NCBI GenBank assembly: GCA_964007475.1
Contig: OZ023273.1
Span: 78,927,830 to 78,991,829 of the forward strand
Reading direction: 5' to 3'
Origin: Hybos culiciformis
Lineage: Eukaryota > Arthropoda > Insecta > Diptera > Hybotidae
Length of the DNA stretch: 64,000 bases
Made by a program: the position numbers and the translations under genes. This document shows positions 44,575-56,880 of the stretch, in pieces; position 1 is the first letter of the stretch; each line of letters starts with the position of its first letter. The notes under the pieces are model-generated. The model worked only from the letters and a program-made list of their open reading frames with translations. It was not told the origin of the DNA and searched no databases.

Positions 44575-44970
44575 GTCAAATCAAAATTTTCAGGCAAATG
44601 AAAAGCAGGCAAATGAAAAGCAGTCAAATGAAAATCCGGGAAACAAAATTCCGGGCAAATGATTTCCGGTCAAAAGAGTTCCGGTCAAATGAACTTCGGG
44701 CAAAAGTACCCAACCCGTTCCGAAATAATATTTTATTTTTTAAAAATCTGCAAAGGAAAATTTTAAATTTCCCATAACAATCTCAGTTTATAGGTGTACT
44801 TTTAAGTGCACCTCATTTAAAAAAAAAAAATTGAAAATATAAGCAGACGTTGCAGATGATACAGATTAAATGTCAAGCCTATTTCAATTTCTGAAACAAA
44901 GGAATTTTCTTTAGCAGAAAAGGAATAATTCACGACTTAAAATAGTCTCAGTTTGGGAACGGGCTCGTAG
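44575..44970. mobile_element. Partial foldback element related to 33424-33987
   Basis: Starts with a tandem run of GGCAAATGAAAAGCA and TCCGGTCAAATGA-type words (44578-44705), then CCCGTTCCGAAAT, and ends AATAGTCTCAGTTTGGGAAC then GGGCTC. The run is the reverse complement of the loop repeats at 33675-33825. The left arm is missing. Confidence 0.7.
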
Positions 44971-45209
44971 TTTTCCTTATCGTAGGGGTTTGCAGAAATT
45001 ATTTGTAGGATTATGCAGAAAAGGAAGTTCATTTTCTAAGGGAATCCGTACATAGATTAAATACACAATATTATAATTTTTTAATGGAATACAGAATTAA
45101 AATGCAATGTTCAATGTATAATCAAATATTTAATTTGCTATCGTTTTTATGAAAATCAATCTATTACAATCGTGTTTAGTGTTCATTCCTTCTATTTGTT
45201 AACTTTATG

Positions 45210-45348
45210 TAATAGTATATTACTTAACTAGAGCCGCAATGAGGTAATTACAGTCGAAGTGAATAAAATGTCCGAGGGCGGTAGCCCAAGGAAATTTTAT
45301 CCACCGAGACATTAATTACTTCCTTAGACTCGAGTTAAGTATGTTACT
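45210..45348. mobile_element. Short palindromic MITE
   Basis: Ends TTACTTAACTAGAGCCGCAA and complement-like GACTCGAGTTAAGTATGTTA. The centre is GTCCGAGGGCGGTAGCCC against CCACCGAGACATTA. The G/C-rich core stands out from its surroundings. Confidence 0.6.
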
Positions 45349-45788
45349 TTATATTATTTCTGCCTATAAGAGACCATTCAAGCAAATAAAAAGCAATTTT
45401 AAATAATGAATTTCAAATAATAACGGTCACACAAGAAATATTAGCCGATTCTAATATGACTGCTACATATGAAAGTCGACGATAATAACACGCGCCACAC
45501 AATTCAAAACAAAACAAACAGATGATATTGACACTTGTTATTCAATATTTCATCAATTTTCTTACCAACTTAGATATTTATTTTCTAATCACAAAAGCAA
45601 TACACAAAATACTACACCATGACACAACTCGATTGTAATAGACCAATTACAACACTCTTCCCCAATATGAAAGTCTACTGTAATCAGTCATTTACATTTC
45701 ATTTCATTCAAAAAAAAATTTTTTTCGAATAACATTTCGTTTATATCTTCTTTCTGTCGACATAATTTTTTTATTTTAATAGATATTA

Positions 45789-45882
45789 TATGTGTGTGAG
45801 GCTTTGTGTGTAAGTGTGTGCGTGTGTGTAGATGTGTGTGTGTGCTTGTGTTTCTCATTGTGTGTGTGAGTGTGCGTGTGTG
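45789..45882. repeat. (TG)n microsatellite
   Basis: Interrupted TG/GTGTGTG tract of about 90 bases. Confidence 0.9.
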
Positions 45883-46038
45883 ATGCCAAAGTCCATTGGC
45901 ATCGCCGACAAATCGAAAATTTCAGAACGACTGAATTTTGACTTTCAAAGACAAGACTGGCGGTGATGTTAATATAAAGGATTTAAAAAAATTGCTAAAA
46001 AATTTTAAATGTAAAGTATATGTTCACCTTACTAATAT

Positions 46039-46959
46039 TAGTGATGGGGAATCTCGTTCACTTGACTGAACTGTATTGAGTCGTTCGTTCTTTTTCAGTG
46101 AACGGGTTCAATTGAACGGCTCTTTTTAAAACAAAAAAAAAAAAATTTAAAAAAAAATTTTCAATTGAACGACACTTTTCAAGAGCGGGTGAAAAAAATG
46201 AACGAACTATTTTTACTGACCGAGTTAAAAAAAATTGAACGGGTTCAAAAAATGAACGTAATATTTTTACTGACCGAGTTAAAAATTGAACGACCGATAA
46301 AATTAACTCAAATCAAAATGAACTTTGCAAAAATAAAAAAATACCAAATGAAATAAACTGAAAGTGAACTGTGAACTTTAGGAAGCATTTATTCGTCTAT
46401 TATTTTTAAAGTTAATATGATTTATTTTTATTATAAAAAAAATAAAAATATTTAGAGCATATTAATCTACTAATAATTATTCAAATATCTATATTAGCAA
46501 TAACCGATTATATCAAAAAAAAATTTTTTTTTATCTTTTTATTAATATTTTTTGTTATATTTTTTGGGATAATTTCTTATGAAAAATAAAACATTCCTTT
46601 AAATATTTAATCTGTTTCCCGTCAGTCTTTCTTATTGTATTTTTTCTATGCATGTCGTGTGGCATTTTCAATTGAAAAAGACGATAATTTCAGACCAGTA
46701 AAGAGGTAGCTATTGTTCACAGCTACACTTACATAACAATCTAACAACACCAACACAATTTCTCTTTCTTGCTTATAGCTGAAAAATAAGTGTACTGCTC
46801 TTTTCAAATATTTATCTCTTCTCTACACCTACAGAACTTTTTTTTTGAAAAGAACGGTGAACGGTGAACGTTATTTTTTTTTTTACTGACCGATCGGTCA
46901 TCGTTCACTTTGGTGAGCCGTTCTTTTTAACTCGTTCGTTCATGAACGACCCATCTCTA
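46039..46959. mobile_element. hAT-type MITE with TTCACTGAACGG-like subterminal repeats
   Basis: Begins TAGTGATGGGGAATC and ends GACCCATCTCTA; flanks ACTAATAT and AATAATAT match in seven of eight positions. Both ends are full of GTTCACT/GAACG motifs in both orientations (GAACGGGTTCAATTGAACGG, TCGTTCATGAACGAC). 921 bp, no transposase. Confidence 0.82.
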
Positions 46960-47257
46960 AATAATATTATTAAATACTTTTTATTTGAATGCAATGATTT
47001 TAAAATTTTGGACGCTTTGAACACCTTGAATATATGCGCCTGTTTTTAACCAAAGAGAAAAAAGATTCTTATATATGTATCATGTACGATTTATATTCAT
47101 TCTTATGCCACAGTTGCGATCACAACACTTTTTATGCGACATTCTCGCGCCTAGAAGACAATTTGGAAGTTTGAAAAATGTCTGTCGCTTGTAACAGATT
47201 ACAGACAGAGTAAAAACTTTTTTTTAAACACTGATAGTTTCCAAACACTTCGCTTAA

Positions 47258-47913
47258 GGTCGGTATTCAACTGGAGATAAAATCAACATTTTCATATAAA
47301 ATTTTATCTGAGATAAATTTTAGTTGAGTGAATTTAATTTATCGGTACCCAACTGAAGATAAATGGAAATTTATCTGAGTAAAAATTGTATGAAAATATT
47401 TTCACTCAAATAAATTTTATTTCAAAAATTTATCTTGCAAAGAATGTTTTGAGCAATCTTTTCAAGATAAATTTTGACATTAGGTCGTGTAAAAAGAATT
47501 TGACGTTTGTTGTTTGAAGAAAACCAATGACCTTATATATAAGGAAGAGTAAATTATGTATTTTAGTATGAAAGCTAATGAAGCTTTTTTATTTTTTTTA
47601 AAATACCGTATTTGCTTATTTCAATTGTCTAAAAAGGAACAAAAAAAAAAAAGAAAGATTCATAAAAATGTTTGTTTTTGTTTTTATGAATTTTTCTTTT
47701 TTTTTTTGTTCCTTTTTTGCCAATTGAAATAGGAAAATACGGTACTTTGAAAAAATAAAAAAGCTTCACTTGCAATAATAATATACTCTTCCTTATATAT
47801 AAGTTCATTGGAAAAAATCATCAGAGGGTCATGTGTCAATTTTTATCCCACTCAATAATGTTCCTTTTCAAGATAAAATTTATCTTGTACTTTATCTTCA
47901 GTTGAATACCGGC
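47258..47913. mobile_element. MITE with GGTCGGTATTCAACTG ends, nested palindrome
   Basis: Left GGTCGGTATTCAACTGGAGA, right TCAGTTGAATACCGGC. The flanks are TTAA and TCAA, suggesting a piggyBac-type target with one change. Repeated GATAAA/TTTATCT motifs lie inside both ends. Within it, 47530-47815 is another palindrome with ends CCTTATATATAAGGAAGAG, so a second MITE may be inserted. Confidence 0.7.
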
Positions 47914-48047
47914 TCAATAAAAAATAACAATTTGTAACCTAAAATTCTTTTTTCAGTTTTTCCAAATTATTTCTATTTTATTAAATTTTATAATAATTAT
48001 GTCTTGAATAACTCATAGGTTTGATTAAACACAATTTAAAATTTCAG

Positions 48048-48192
48048 CTGCTGTTGTTATAACATTTTTTGTGTGTTGGACTCCGTTTCATGTACAAAGG
48101 CTGGCCTATTTATATCTTAGAAAGTGGCAATATTATGAAGAATTAAATACCTGGTTGTTTTCTATAGCTGGGTGGTTTTACTATGTTTCCTG
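48048..48192 (+). CDS. Neuropeptide GPCR exon (pyrokinin/CAPA receptor-like), TM6-TM7
   Basis: 145-base exon with acceptor AATTTAAAATTTCAG before and donor GTAAGT after. Read in phase it encodes AVVITFFVCWTPFHVQRLAY, then LYLRKWQYYEELNTWLFSIA and GWFYYVS plus a split codon. CWTPFH is the TM6 motif of class A receptors, and the following QRL is typical of pyrokinin, CAPA and neuromedin-U-like receptors. WLFSIAGWFYYVS is the start of TM7, so the next exon should begin with the NPxxY part. The receptor would sit in the plasma membrane and signal through G proteins. No other exon of the gene was found in the window, so introns are long and transposon-filled. The exact receptor type is an inference. 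Confidence 0.85.
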
Positions 48193-49900
48193 GTAAGTTT
48201 TTTTTAAATAGTTGATCAAAATTTATACAGTAAAGGCTATTAAAGAAAAAAAAAATTTTTATGTTGCACTTATTTTGAAAAATTTATATGATACGATATC
48301 TTAATTGAATTAGTATTATTAAAGTCTGAATTATCTATAAAAATTTTTTTCCAAAATTTGAAACCTCCTGATCTCAAATAATAACACCAGTCAACATGAT
48401 TTTTCTCGTTTAAAATATTATTCATTTTTCTAACAATTTTGTAGTGCTGACTACGAGATCAGACCTCATTTTATCGTATCACGTCAGATTTTTTATAAAA
48501 TTAATGTACGTGTTGGATATTTTATTGTTTTTAATAAAAATAACTTTAATTATTATGAACCTTTTTTCAAATTGTCCGACCTTTCGTGAGAAAATTCATT
48601 AGTTGCAACAGCGACACATCTAGGGCTGCCAGATTTTTTTTTCAAAAAATGAGGTAGACAGAATATTGAGAAAAAAGAAATGAAATAATTTTTTTTTCCC
48701 ATTTGTACACATGGTACTTTCTAAAACTACCGTTCGTACTTGAGAAGTGGAAAAAATTTGACAGTTCTAGAAAAAATATAAATTTTTTTTTTTTTTTTTG
48801 TTATGAATTTTCAAAAATCTTAAATTTAAAAATAATTTTGAACTTAAATTTAATTTTTTATGTTTTCATTTTTTTTTTGACATTTTCACACAAAATAAAC
48901 GGTGCCAACCATACCAAAACTAGCAAAAAGTAGCTAAAAGGAACTAGCTAATACCTTAAAGTGGAAAAGAACTGGAAATTAAAATATCCGATAAAAAAAA
49001 AATGGTTTACTGGGTGACAAAAAATCTATTTTGCAGCTGTTTTTTTTTTTCAAATATTTTTCTACCCAGGTAGATAAATGATTGCAAAAACATTACAAAA
49101 ATAATTTGTTTGATTTGTTTATTATTGGGTTAGAATAATAATAAAAAAATATATGTGAGTCTCGGAACACACGGAAGAAGTGAAACTTCATGGCAAGTAG
49201 TATTTTCTGGAAAGGCTAAATAAATATTTAAAATGGCCAAGTGCATATAAGACATGACGCCGATAGATTTTTTCGACGGCGACTAGTTGATTTTTGTTCT
49301 TCGACTGCTGCGGCCATTCAACTTAAAATTACTTGTTTTCTAGGGAATTCGGCGGATTAGAAAAAATTAAAAAAAAACATTAAAAACCAGCGACTACTTA
49401 GAGATAAAAACATTTAAAAATTCTAAAATACTTTTTAAGCTCAAAAAGTTTAGTGGCATAATGGCTTTTAAATTATTTCAAAATGGCTAGATTTAGGCTG
49501 CATGGCAACACTGATTGCCAGATGATTTCTACTATATTTTAAGCTGTGAACACAATTCCGGTTACAACTATATTATTAGCGACAATAATGTATGAAAAAT
49601 AGCAGCGTGGCTTAAATCATGTTTTCTTTTTGTTGCCCGAAAAGTTTAACCTAAAATAACCTTTTCAAATATGTCTGAAAATTTTCATGTTTATTAGTAC
49701 TTCTTCTGAAAAGGAATTGGAATAAAAATATTCTACATGCATGGAATTTAATGTCAAAAATAATTTATACTAACAACTCAATTACAAATTACTTCAAAAA
49801 AAAAATCTGTTTTAGTTAAAAGAGCATTTTCAAATATACCTGCAAATTTTGACACTAGGTTGTAGCGGGTCGGAAATACTCTTTGCACCTAAGAAAATCT
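48193..49900. other. Probable intron of the GPCR gene; no other feature
   Basis: Follows the GT donor at 48193. A/T-rich with T- and A-runs. No recognisable coding, tRNA or complete repeat ends. Confidence 0.5.
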
Positions 49901-49919
49901 CTTTGCACCTAAGTAATTT

Positions 49920-50260
49920 ACCCGTTGTACTGCCATACAAACCTAATTAAGTCCCTTGGCTTATGTCTTTGCACCAACATCCTTGCTCTCCTAGTCCGAA
50001 TCGTTTGACATTGGCAGAGCACGTGAGGCATATTCCCGTATCCCCTCCCTATTCGGAACTCATGGTTCCGGAAGAAGTGCCCTGTACATATACCAGTGAA
50101 AAGTCGCAGATTATTCCTATCAAGGTTTAAAAACTGTTTAGACTTTTCTCTGTCCAAATCTCCCTAAACTTTTTTTGTGGTTTTGTTTCCTTCCGTTTGC
50201 CGCCAGATTTCTCTGTGTTCTTCCCAGCCCTCACTGTCTATTCTGTATCAGTGATCCAAC
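49920..50260 (-). pseudogene. LINE RNase H/C-terminal remnant
   Basis: Minus strand encodes LDRNNLRLFTGICTGHF, RNHEFRIGRGYG and HVLCQCQTIRTRRARML, matching the conserved end of non-LTR retrotransposon ORF2 after the RNase H domain (LTGxxxGH, HxLxxC). Upstream sequence to 50260 reads with one stop. The RT part is absent. Clade not resolvable. Confidence 0.72.
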
Positions 50261-50779
50261 GTGTGAAAATAAACCTAAATAGGTTTTCTACTAAGTCATT
50301 TGAAAAAAAATCTAATAACATATGTGGGCACGAATTTGTTGATAAAAAATAACTTTTTACGGCATCAAAATTTTTAAAGAGTCTATCCACAGCTGGTACA
50401 TCTAGTTCACTCAAAAAATGTTTACCTTACTTTAAAAAAAAACGCTGTTATTATTAACGGGATTTAACTTTATTTTTTGTCCAAAGGAGTTCCCATTATT
50501 TTTCTTCCTTATGTCGTTAAAAAGGGTCGTTAATCTAACTGCATCTTCCTTCTATTTAAGGACTCTCTCTTTTAAAAACATTTGATATTTCCTTTCAAAT
50601 CAAGGTATTTTCAATGGGTCTGTCCTTCTTAGTAAGGTCTATACCATTTAAATAACGAATATATGATATAATAGACCATTAATATGACGACAAATATCGT
50701 TAAAATTAATGTTACTTTTAATTAATAAAAATTCATCAGCAAAAAACACCGCAAAAAACACCGCAAATACAAAAAAAAA

Positions 50780-50962
50780 TTTGCTAGACTAAATTTTTTT
50801 TTATTTATTTAATTTTTTTTTTATTATTATTTTATTTTTTTATATATATATTTTTTTTTTTTATTTTATTTAATTTTTTTTATTTATTTTAATTTTTTTA
50901 TTTATTTTTATTATTTTTTTTATTTATTTTTTTTATTTTTTTATTTTTTTTTTTTTAATAAT
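50780..50962. repeat. Low-complexity T/A tract
   Basis: TTTATTTA/TTTTATT-type simple sequence. Confidence 0.9.
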
Positions 50963-50967
50963 TTTTT

Positions 50968-51045
50968 ATGCCCGCTTGTAGCTTCGAACCACTGTCCTGA
51001 ACATTGCAATCCATCAACTCTTCCACTGAGCTATGAACTGAATTT
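50968..51045 (-). repeat. tRNA-like sequence
   Basis: Minus strand has A box TAGCTCAGTGGAAGAG and B box GGTTCGAAGC with TTGCAAT at the anticodon position. The stems do not pair fully, so it is probably a tRNA pseudogene or SINE head. Confidence 0.5.
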
Positions 51046-51639
51046 ACGACAATGGAAATATAAGTTCGAACGGAATATATTTTGTACGTTAAAATTATAT
51101 TTTGTTTGTTAGAAATACTGATTTTTTTTTTGTGTGCATATATATGTCATTACAATAAATGACAATTTCCCTTTAAAAGGCGTTATAAGCAAGCATAAGA
51201 AGGTGCTCAAACCCCTAGAACGAAAAAAAAAACATTATTGTAATTGACTTCTTTTTTGTCATCGTTATTAGAATAGCTTTGACCATTGGAATAATTGTAA
51301 AAGAGACGTTGAAAAAAAATAATGTTTTTAAAACCGTAGAATGGTTGCGAAAATGTTGTTTTAAAGGAATTTTTAAATTTAAGAGAAGTTTTAACGGCTT
51401 AAGGATTTCGAAAACCTTTAGGAAGGAAGGATAAATTAATGATACCTTTAGGAAGGAAGTATAAATTAATGATCTTGACAGCTAATTTAATAAAATTTTT
51501 GTTAGTAAACTCTGTAGCAATTTTTGAATCATTAAATAACGTTGAAAATAAATTACTGCTACAGTTAGCAGAATTTTAGCTATCACTATGTTTTACGGTG
51601 TGGTACGCGCAAGCGGCTTCTGCAGCAGCTTGTTTTTGA

Positions 51640-51894
51640 TTAAATGTTGTGAACGTGGAAGATCAAATTGAAGGAGCATATGTTTTTCACGTCACAAATT
51701 CCTCCATTTGCAATTGAAAATTCAATTTTGCAAGAAATGCATTTCGCAAATAATCCAGCCATATTTTTCCTGCCATTTATCATTAAAATTAATGAATACT
51801 TGCTCTTCTTTTTTTGTTTATTAATATTATTTCGTAGTTCTTCCTGCGAATCATAGTCTTGTTCCTCCAATTCTACATTTGAATCTGATTCCAA
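51640..51894 (-). pseudogene. BED-type zinc finger remnant of a hAT-like gene
   Basis: 84-residue minus-strand frame. An acidic start (SDSNVELEEQDYDSQEEL) is followed by a basic patch and FAKCISCKIEFSIANGGICD then VKNICSFNLIFHVH. CxxC...F.IANGG..DV..(H)...H is the pattern of ZBED/hAT N-terminal fingers, with the first His apparently lost. No transposase core follows within 300 bases. Confidence 0.55.
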
Positions 51895-52189
51895 TTCGTC
51901 GGACGTCTATAACGAAAATGACATCTATTTGAAAAATAATGGGGCAAAACGTTAATAAATAAATAAAACTCAAAGACAAAATGGATTTGTTGAAATTACT
52001 TTTTTGTGGAATTTTCCTCAATTCCTTAGGACTTGATCTTAGCACAAAAACAACGTATTCGTATTGTCCAAAATTAGTGGAGAGTGGGTATATTTTAAAT
52101 ATGGGGATATTGTAAACAGTCTTAATATTTAAAAAATAACGACAAAATCCAAAATCTGTATTTACAGATTTTTTGCGCTCACGTCGCTC

Positions 52190-52962
52190 TATCGTCGACC
52201 CAAAATTATAATGTCGTATCTGCAAAAACAAAGTTTCGGAAAAATCGACTTTAAAGTTTGGAACGCTTGGAAAAAAAATTTAACCGAAAAACTTTTTAAC
52301 TTTTTTTCGTAATTCGCCTCAATAATCTTTCTAAATTTGTGTCTTAAAAGCATATTTTATGCTACCAACTAATAACAGATTTTTTTAACTTCTTTACCTT
52401 AAGGTCCGAGAAAAATTTAATTGTCATACAGATACGATATTATAATACTGAAAATTTTTATTCAAATATTAATTTTTTTAAGTATATTTTTTATTTATTT
52501 ATTCACACAAGCTTAATACAAGCATTTATTTATTTACAAATTCAGTAAAAGCAGTAATATATACATATAGGATAAACTACTAACTTATTAAACTAATAGA
52601 TTTTTATATAAATATAATCAAAAAAGGATTTTAACACTTTAATTACATAAAATGATCTTTTACAACTTTTAAGAATCAAGAGACAATTATTTATTTTATA
52701 GCAGTTACGACATTATAATATTGAATTTTTTTCATCAATATTTTACATACAATTCTTTCGTAAATGACATCATTTTGTTGGTTACGACATTATAATATTT
52801 GATTAAATCTTTTTTAGGTCATTTACGACATAATCGACACTGAATATCTTGGGAACTATTAAAGATACAGCAACGTGGATAAGACAGATCAAAAAATATA
52901 AAGATCAATTCTTAACTCATTTTCGCAAAAAATGCAGATACGACATTATAATTTTGGGCCGA
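52190..52962. mobile_element. MITE with TACGACATTATAAT subterminal repeats
   Basis: Ends CGTCGACCCAAAATTATAAT and ATTATAATTTTGGGCCGACG. TACGACATTATAAT or close variants recur at about 52432, 52707, 52783, 52830 and 52952. The bases CTAT flank both sides and may be a 4-base target duplication. Non-coding. Confidence 0.75.
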
Positions 52963-53365
52963 CGCTATATTTAACTCTACTTACACTCCATTTTGCAGTT
53001 TAGTAAAAAAGTTACAACGGAAAGGTTGTTTTGTGGCCAAAAAAGTAAACTTAAAAAACGGCAAAAAAGCGGTACGTAATATGTGAACAGTCCCAAACTA
53101 AAGTGTAAAAAAAAATATTTTTTAAATAAATAATTTTTTTATTGAATTTAAAGATTATATAATTTAAAAAACAACTAAAAACAATAATTAACTTCTCAAA
53201 AGTCTAAATTTTTAATAAAATTTGAAAAAAGTCCTTACGGGATATTGTTAACAGTGAGAGGTGGTGATATTATTAACAGTGTTAATATTATCCTCAACTG
53301 TTTTATTTTTAATTTTATTAAAAATCTACTGTCTTTTTTAAGTTGATAATATTTCAACCGCAGAT

Positions 53366-53431
53366 GCCTCGAGTTTATAAAAGGAAAAAAGAAGTAGTTA
53401 TAAATGAAGATGACATAGTACAAGCTGTATA
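53366..53431 (+). pseudogene. pogo-like transposase N-terminal remnant
   Basis: Twenty-one codons, MPRVYKRKKEVVINEDDIVQ, then AV and a stop. This is the standard N-terminus of pogo/Tigger/CENP-B-like DNA-binding proteins before the helix-turn-helix. Nothing recognisable follows, so it is a short remnant or a lone exon. Confidence 0.45.
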
Positions 53432-53439
53432 ATGTTATG

Positions 53440-54590
53440 ATAATTTTTATGATGGAAAACGGGGGGTGTATATAAATACAAAAGTTCTGAGTTCAAGATG
53501 AACTCATGAAGAATTTTATCATATCTTATGAATTATGATAAAAGAGAAATTGGTGAAGGTAGAGAGAAGAGAAAGTGCTCTGCTTTCAACTATGATCTGG
53601 TGTTGAGTCCACTGTCTAAGGACATCCGTGTTCTAAGGCTGGGTCTAAGCTCGTCGGTGGGTGGGTACGGACAGTGAACACCAGGGGGGTTCATAACAAT
53701 ATTTATAGGATGTCATGAAGATATAGGATGTCATGAAGAAGGTGAAAAGAAGTTCTCAATAAAAAGGATATTCGAGAAACCCCAACCAATTCTAAGTAAA
53801 AAAAAACTTGAATACTAAATGACTATGACGTCATTCTTCAGCTCATGGCTATGTCCATCTATAGCTGGACCTTATAGTAGCATTTCTTTTACCTAATAGG
53901 ACCTATTGAAATAATAATTTAAGTTAAAAACATTTTTGTTTCATAAAAAAAATCTAATCTTTATTAACATAAAAAAAGAAGCTTAAATATACCTACGACA
54001 ATTTTAATCTAAACTAAACTGTATCAATTTGGGTGTTTTTGCTTCATTATAAATTGATATTATTTTCTTTAATTAATATTAACTTTTTTCTTTATAAAAT
54101 TTTGTTAATTAACATTTCTAGATTTTCTTTTTGCTTTATATTTGTTTTGTTGTATGGTTCTTATTTTATAACAAAAAAAACATATTTTATTGATTAACTT
54201 ATTTCAGTATTTTTTTATTTATTTATACATATTGTATGCATTTGTTTTGATTAAGCATAATAAGTTTGTACATACAGTACTTAAAATGCAATATAAATTT
54301 ATGTGCAGTAACAAAAAACTTGCTATTTTATTATTTGTTGCTTTATGCTGTTTTATGCTATTGTAGCTTGAAGTGGAGGTGCTGTTATAAGCTGAGTTTC
54401 CACAGTCTATCGTCTAAATTTATAGCGAACAGACCTTTTTTGTCTTAATATATAAAAAAAAATTAATTTATCAAGTCCAAAAACAATAGAAAAAACTTCC
54501 TATTGTTCTATTTTCTGCAATAAATTAATTTCTTGACAATCCAAAAAGAAAAAGAAAAAAAACTAATCACCTAACAATCAACCATTTATA
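53440..54590. other. No gene recognised
   Basis: A less A/T-rich patch at 53540-53700 (containing GGTGGGTGGGTACGGACAG) could belong to an unidentified repeat; the remainder is A/T-rich with no features. Confidence 0.4.
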
Positions 54591-54673
54591 ATACAATGGC
54601 TTTCGAGCCAGATATCAGGATTTGAGTGAAGTGAACATTTCATTATTCGATCATTCAGCCAGAAATAACAAAA

Positions 54674-55990
54674 ATGCCAAAAGAAAAAAACAAGCACACA
54701 CGCTTGATTTTACGCAAAAAATTTTCCTAACCTAGCCAAAATTAAAACCAACGAAACAGAACAGAAATACATCATTCTTGAGCCTGTTGAGCCAAAAAAT
54801 TACGATGAAATAAATCCATTAACGTTACGAAAATCTATCGAAGGGATCAGCAAGAAAATTATTAATGCTACATTTCTAAAAAATGTCCAACTTCTTTTGT
54901 TAGTTAAAAATGAACAAACAGCATTAAAATTTATTGGGGACAACAAATCACTTCCCGGTAAAATAAAAATAAATGGTAAATATCACTCAACATTAAATAG
55001 TAGTAAGGGAGTTATGCTCGAATAATCTATCCGAAGCAGAAATTGTTTCAGAAATGAAATTACAAAAAATTCAAAAAACTTTTAAGATCCAAAAAACTAA
55101 CTCGAATGGTCAAAAACAACCTAGCGGCTTAACCATTCTCACTTTCAACACTAGAATTTTACCTGAAAAATTAGATATTGGATTTTATTCAGTAAAAATC
55201 AAGCTTTTATACCCAACCCAATGCGATGCCGTAAATGCCAACTCCTGGGATATACCAAAACACGATGCAAAGCAGAATTTGATATTTGTCAATTATGTTG
55301 CCTAAAAGCACATCTACCAGAAAAATGCACTAGAATATACTGTGTTAATTGTTAGGATGAAACTCATTCGGCTAATTCTAATTCTTGTCCCAAATTTTTG
55401 GAACGGAAAGAAATCTTAAAAATTAAAGTTGAAAGTAATTGCAGTTTTGTTGAAGCATCGAAAGAATTTTCTAAAAATCCAAGTCCTTCTAATTTCAAAA
55501 ATCCCATTCCAACTTTCTCAAACATTTTAAAAAAAACCCCTGCTATCCAACTTCAATCCACCCCAAAAAAACAAGATTCAAATATACAAGATTTAAATAT
55601 TTTTGATCAAACCATTCCTAACCCAATTTCTAAACCAATTGGAAATTTAAATACTTTTTTACCATCAACCCCACTATACTCCCTAACAAATCCAACTAAA
55701 ATTTATTCTACGATTTCAAACTCTTCATTATGACAAATAGCAAATAAGGATAATGATATCAAACAAAGAATAAATAATCTATCTAATACAAGAACACATT
55801 CAAACCACGAACACAACAATACACAATCTCCCATTCACACCGCACTAAATCCAAGCATTTCCTCACAAAAAATCAATAACCCAAATACAACTGAACAGAT
55901 CAATAGCGATTATTCAACATTTTCAACAAACTTATTCAATTTATCTAACTCAAATCTTCCCCATTATCCGATATGGATACAAATTTTAAT
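54674..55990 (+). pseudogene. I-like LINE ORF1 (CCHC knuckles)
   Basis: Starts at ATG 54674 but shifts frame within 60 bases. Then KYIILEPVEPKNYDEINPLT and ATFLKNVQLLLLVKNEQTAL (RRM-like gag fold region) are readable. From about 55210: CRKCQLLGYTKTRC, CQLCCLKAHLPEKC and CVNC*DETHSANSNSC, three zinc knuckles of the family with one stop inside the third. A Ser/Pro/Asn-rich tail follows. The tail carries a TGA at about 55731 but stays readable to 55990. The product would coat the element RNA. Confidence 0.82.
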
Positions 55991-56001
55991 ATATAAAAAA
56001 C

Positions 56002-56745
56002 ATGAGCATGTCATCCAAAAACATATCCCTTCTTCAATGGAACATACAAGGTTTCTTTAATAACCTAAACTTCCTAGAAATTTTAATAAACAAAAAACCT
56101 CAAATAATAGCATTACAAGAAATTCATCTTATGCAAAACGAAGGTCCTACCTTTTTTAAAAACTACACAACACTTTTTATTAACAAACCTTATCTATATC
56201 GCAAAAGTGGATAAGGTTTTCTTGTCGATAAAAGCATTAATTTCTCCGTAATAAACCTAAATACAAATTTACTAGTTTCCTGCATAAAAATAAACACAAA
56301 CCCACCTCTTAACACTGTAAATATTTATCTCGAATATGAAACAGAATTCGATCATAGTGATTTCCTTTCACTTCAAAACCAAATTGAAGGCCCATTGTTG
56401 TTTGTTGGTGATTTCAACGCTAGACACCCTTTATGGGGAAACTATAAAAAATCCTTTTGGCAACAAAATATTCGAATGGCTTACTGAATCCAATTTAGTC
56501 CTCCTAAATAAAGGTGACCCAACATATTTCTCGACCCAATCCACGCTGACTGTTATAGACTTAGCTCTCGTCTCCCCGTCCCTCGCACTAGATTTTGATT
56601 GGCATGTACTCGAAGAGCAATTTGGAAGTGATCATTTCCCGATTTTCCTAAATTTACCAGTATTTACAGCAAACGCCATTTTAAACAATGCTTCTTTAAT
56701 GAAAGTAAAGCAAACTGGGACTCATTTAGTGACAACATCATTTTA
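56002..56745 (+). pseudogene. I-like LINE endonuclease domain
   Basis: EEP-type target-nicking nuclease: SLLQWNIQGFFNNLNFLEI (Asn), IIALQEIHL (Glu), a stop at about 56212, then LLFVGDFNARHPLWG after a frameshift (Asp/Asn), VIDLALVSPSLAL and FGSDHFPIFL (Asp-His). Catalytic residues are present, but a stop and one shift split the frame. Confidence 0.85.
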
Positions 56746-56880
56746 GAATGACAAGTAAGACCTTGCTGTATAAATGTTAATAGAGAAGTAGCATTACTAA
56801 CAAAAATTATAAAATCGGCCGCATCCAAAAGTATCCCACTCTCTATAATCAAAAATTTAAATAAAAAACAACCTATTTGG

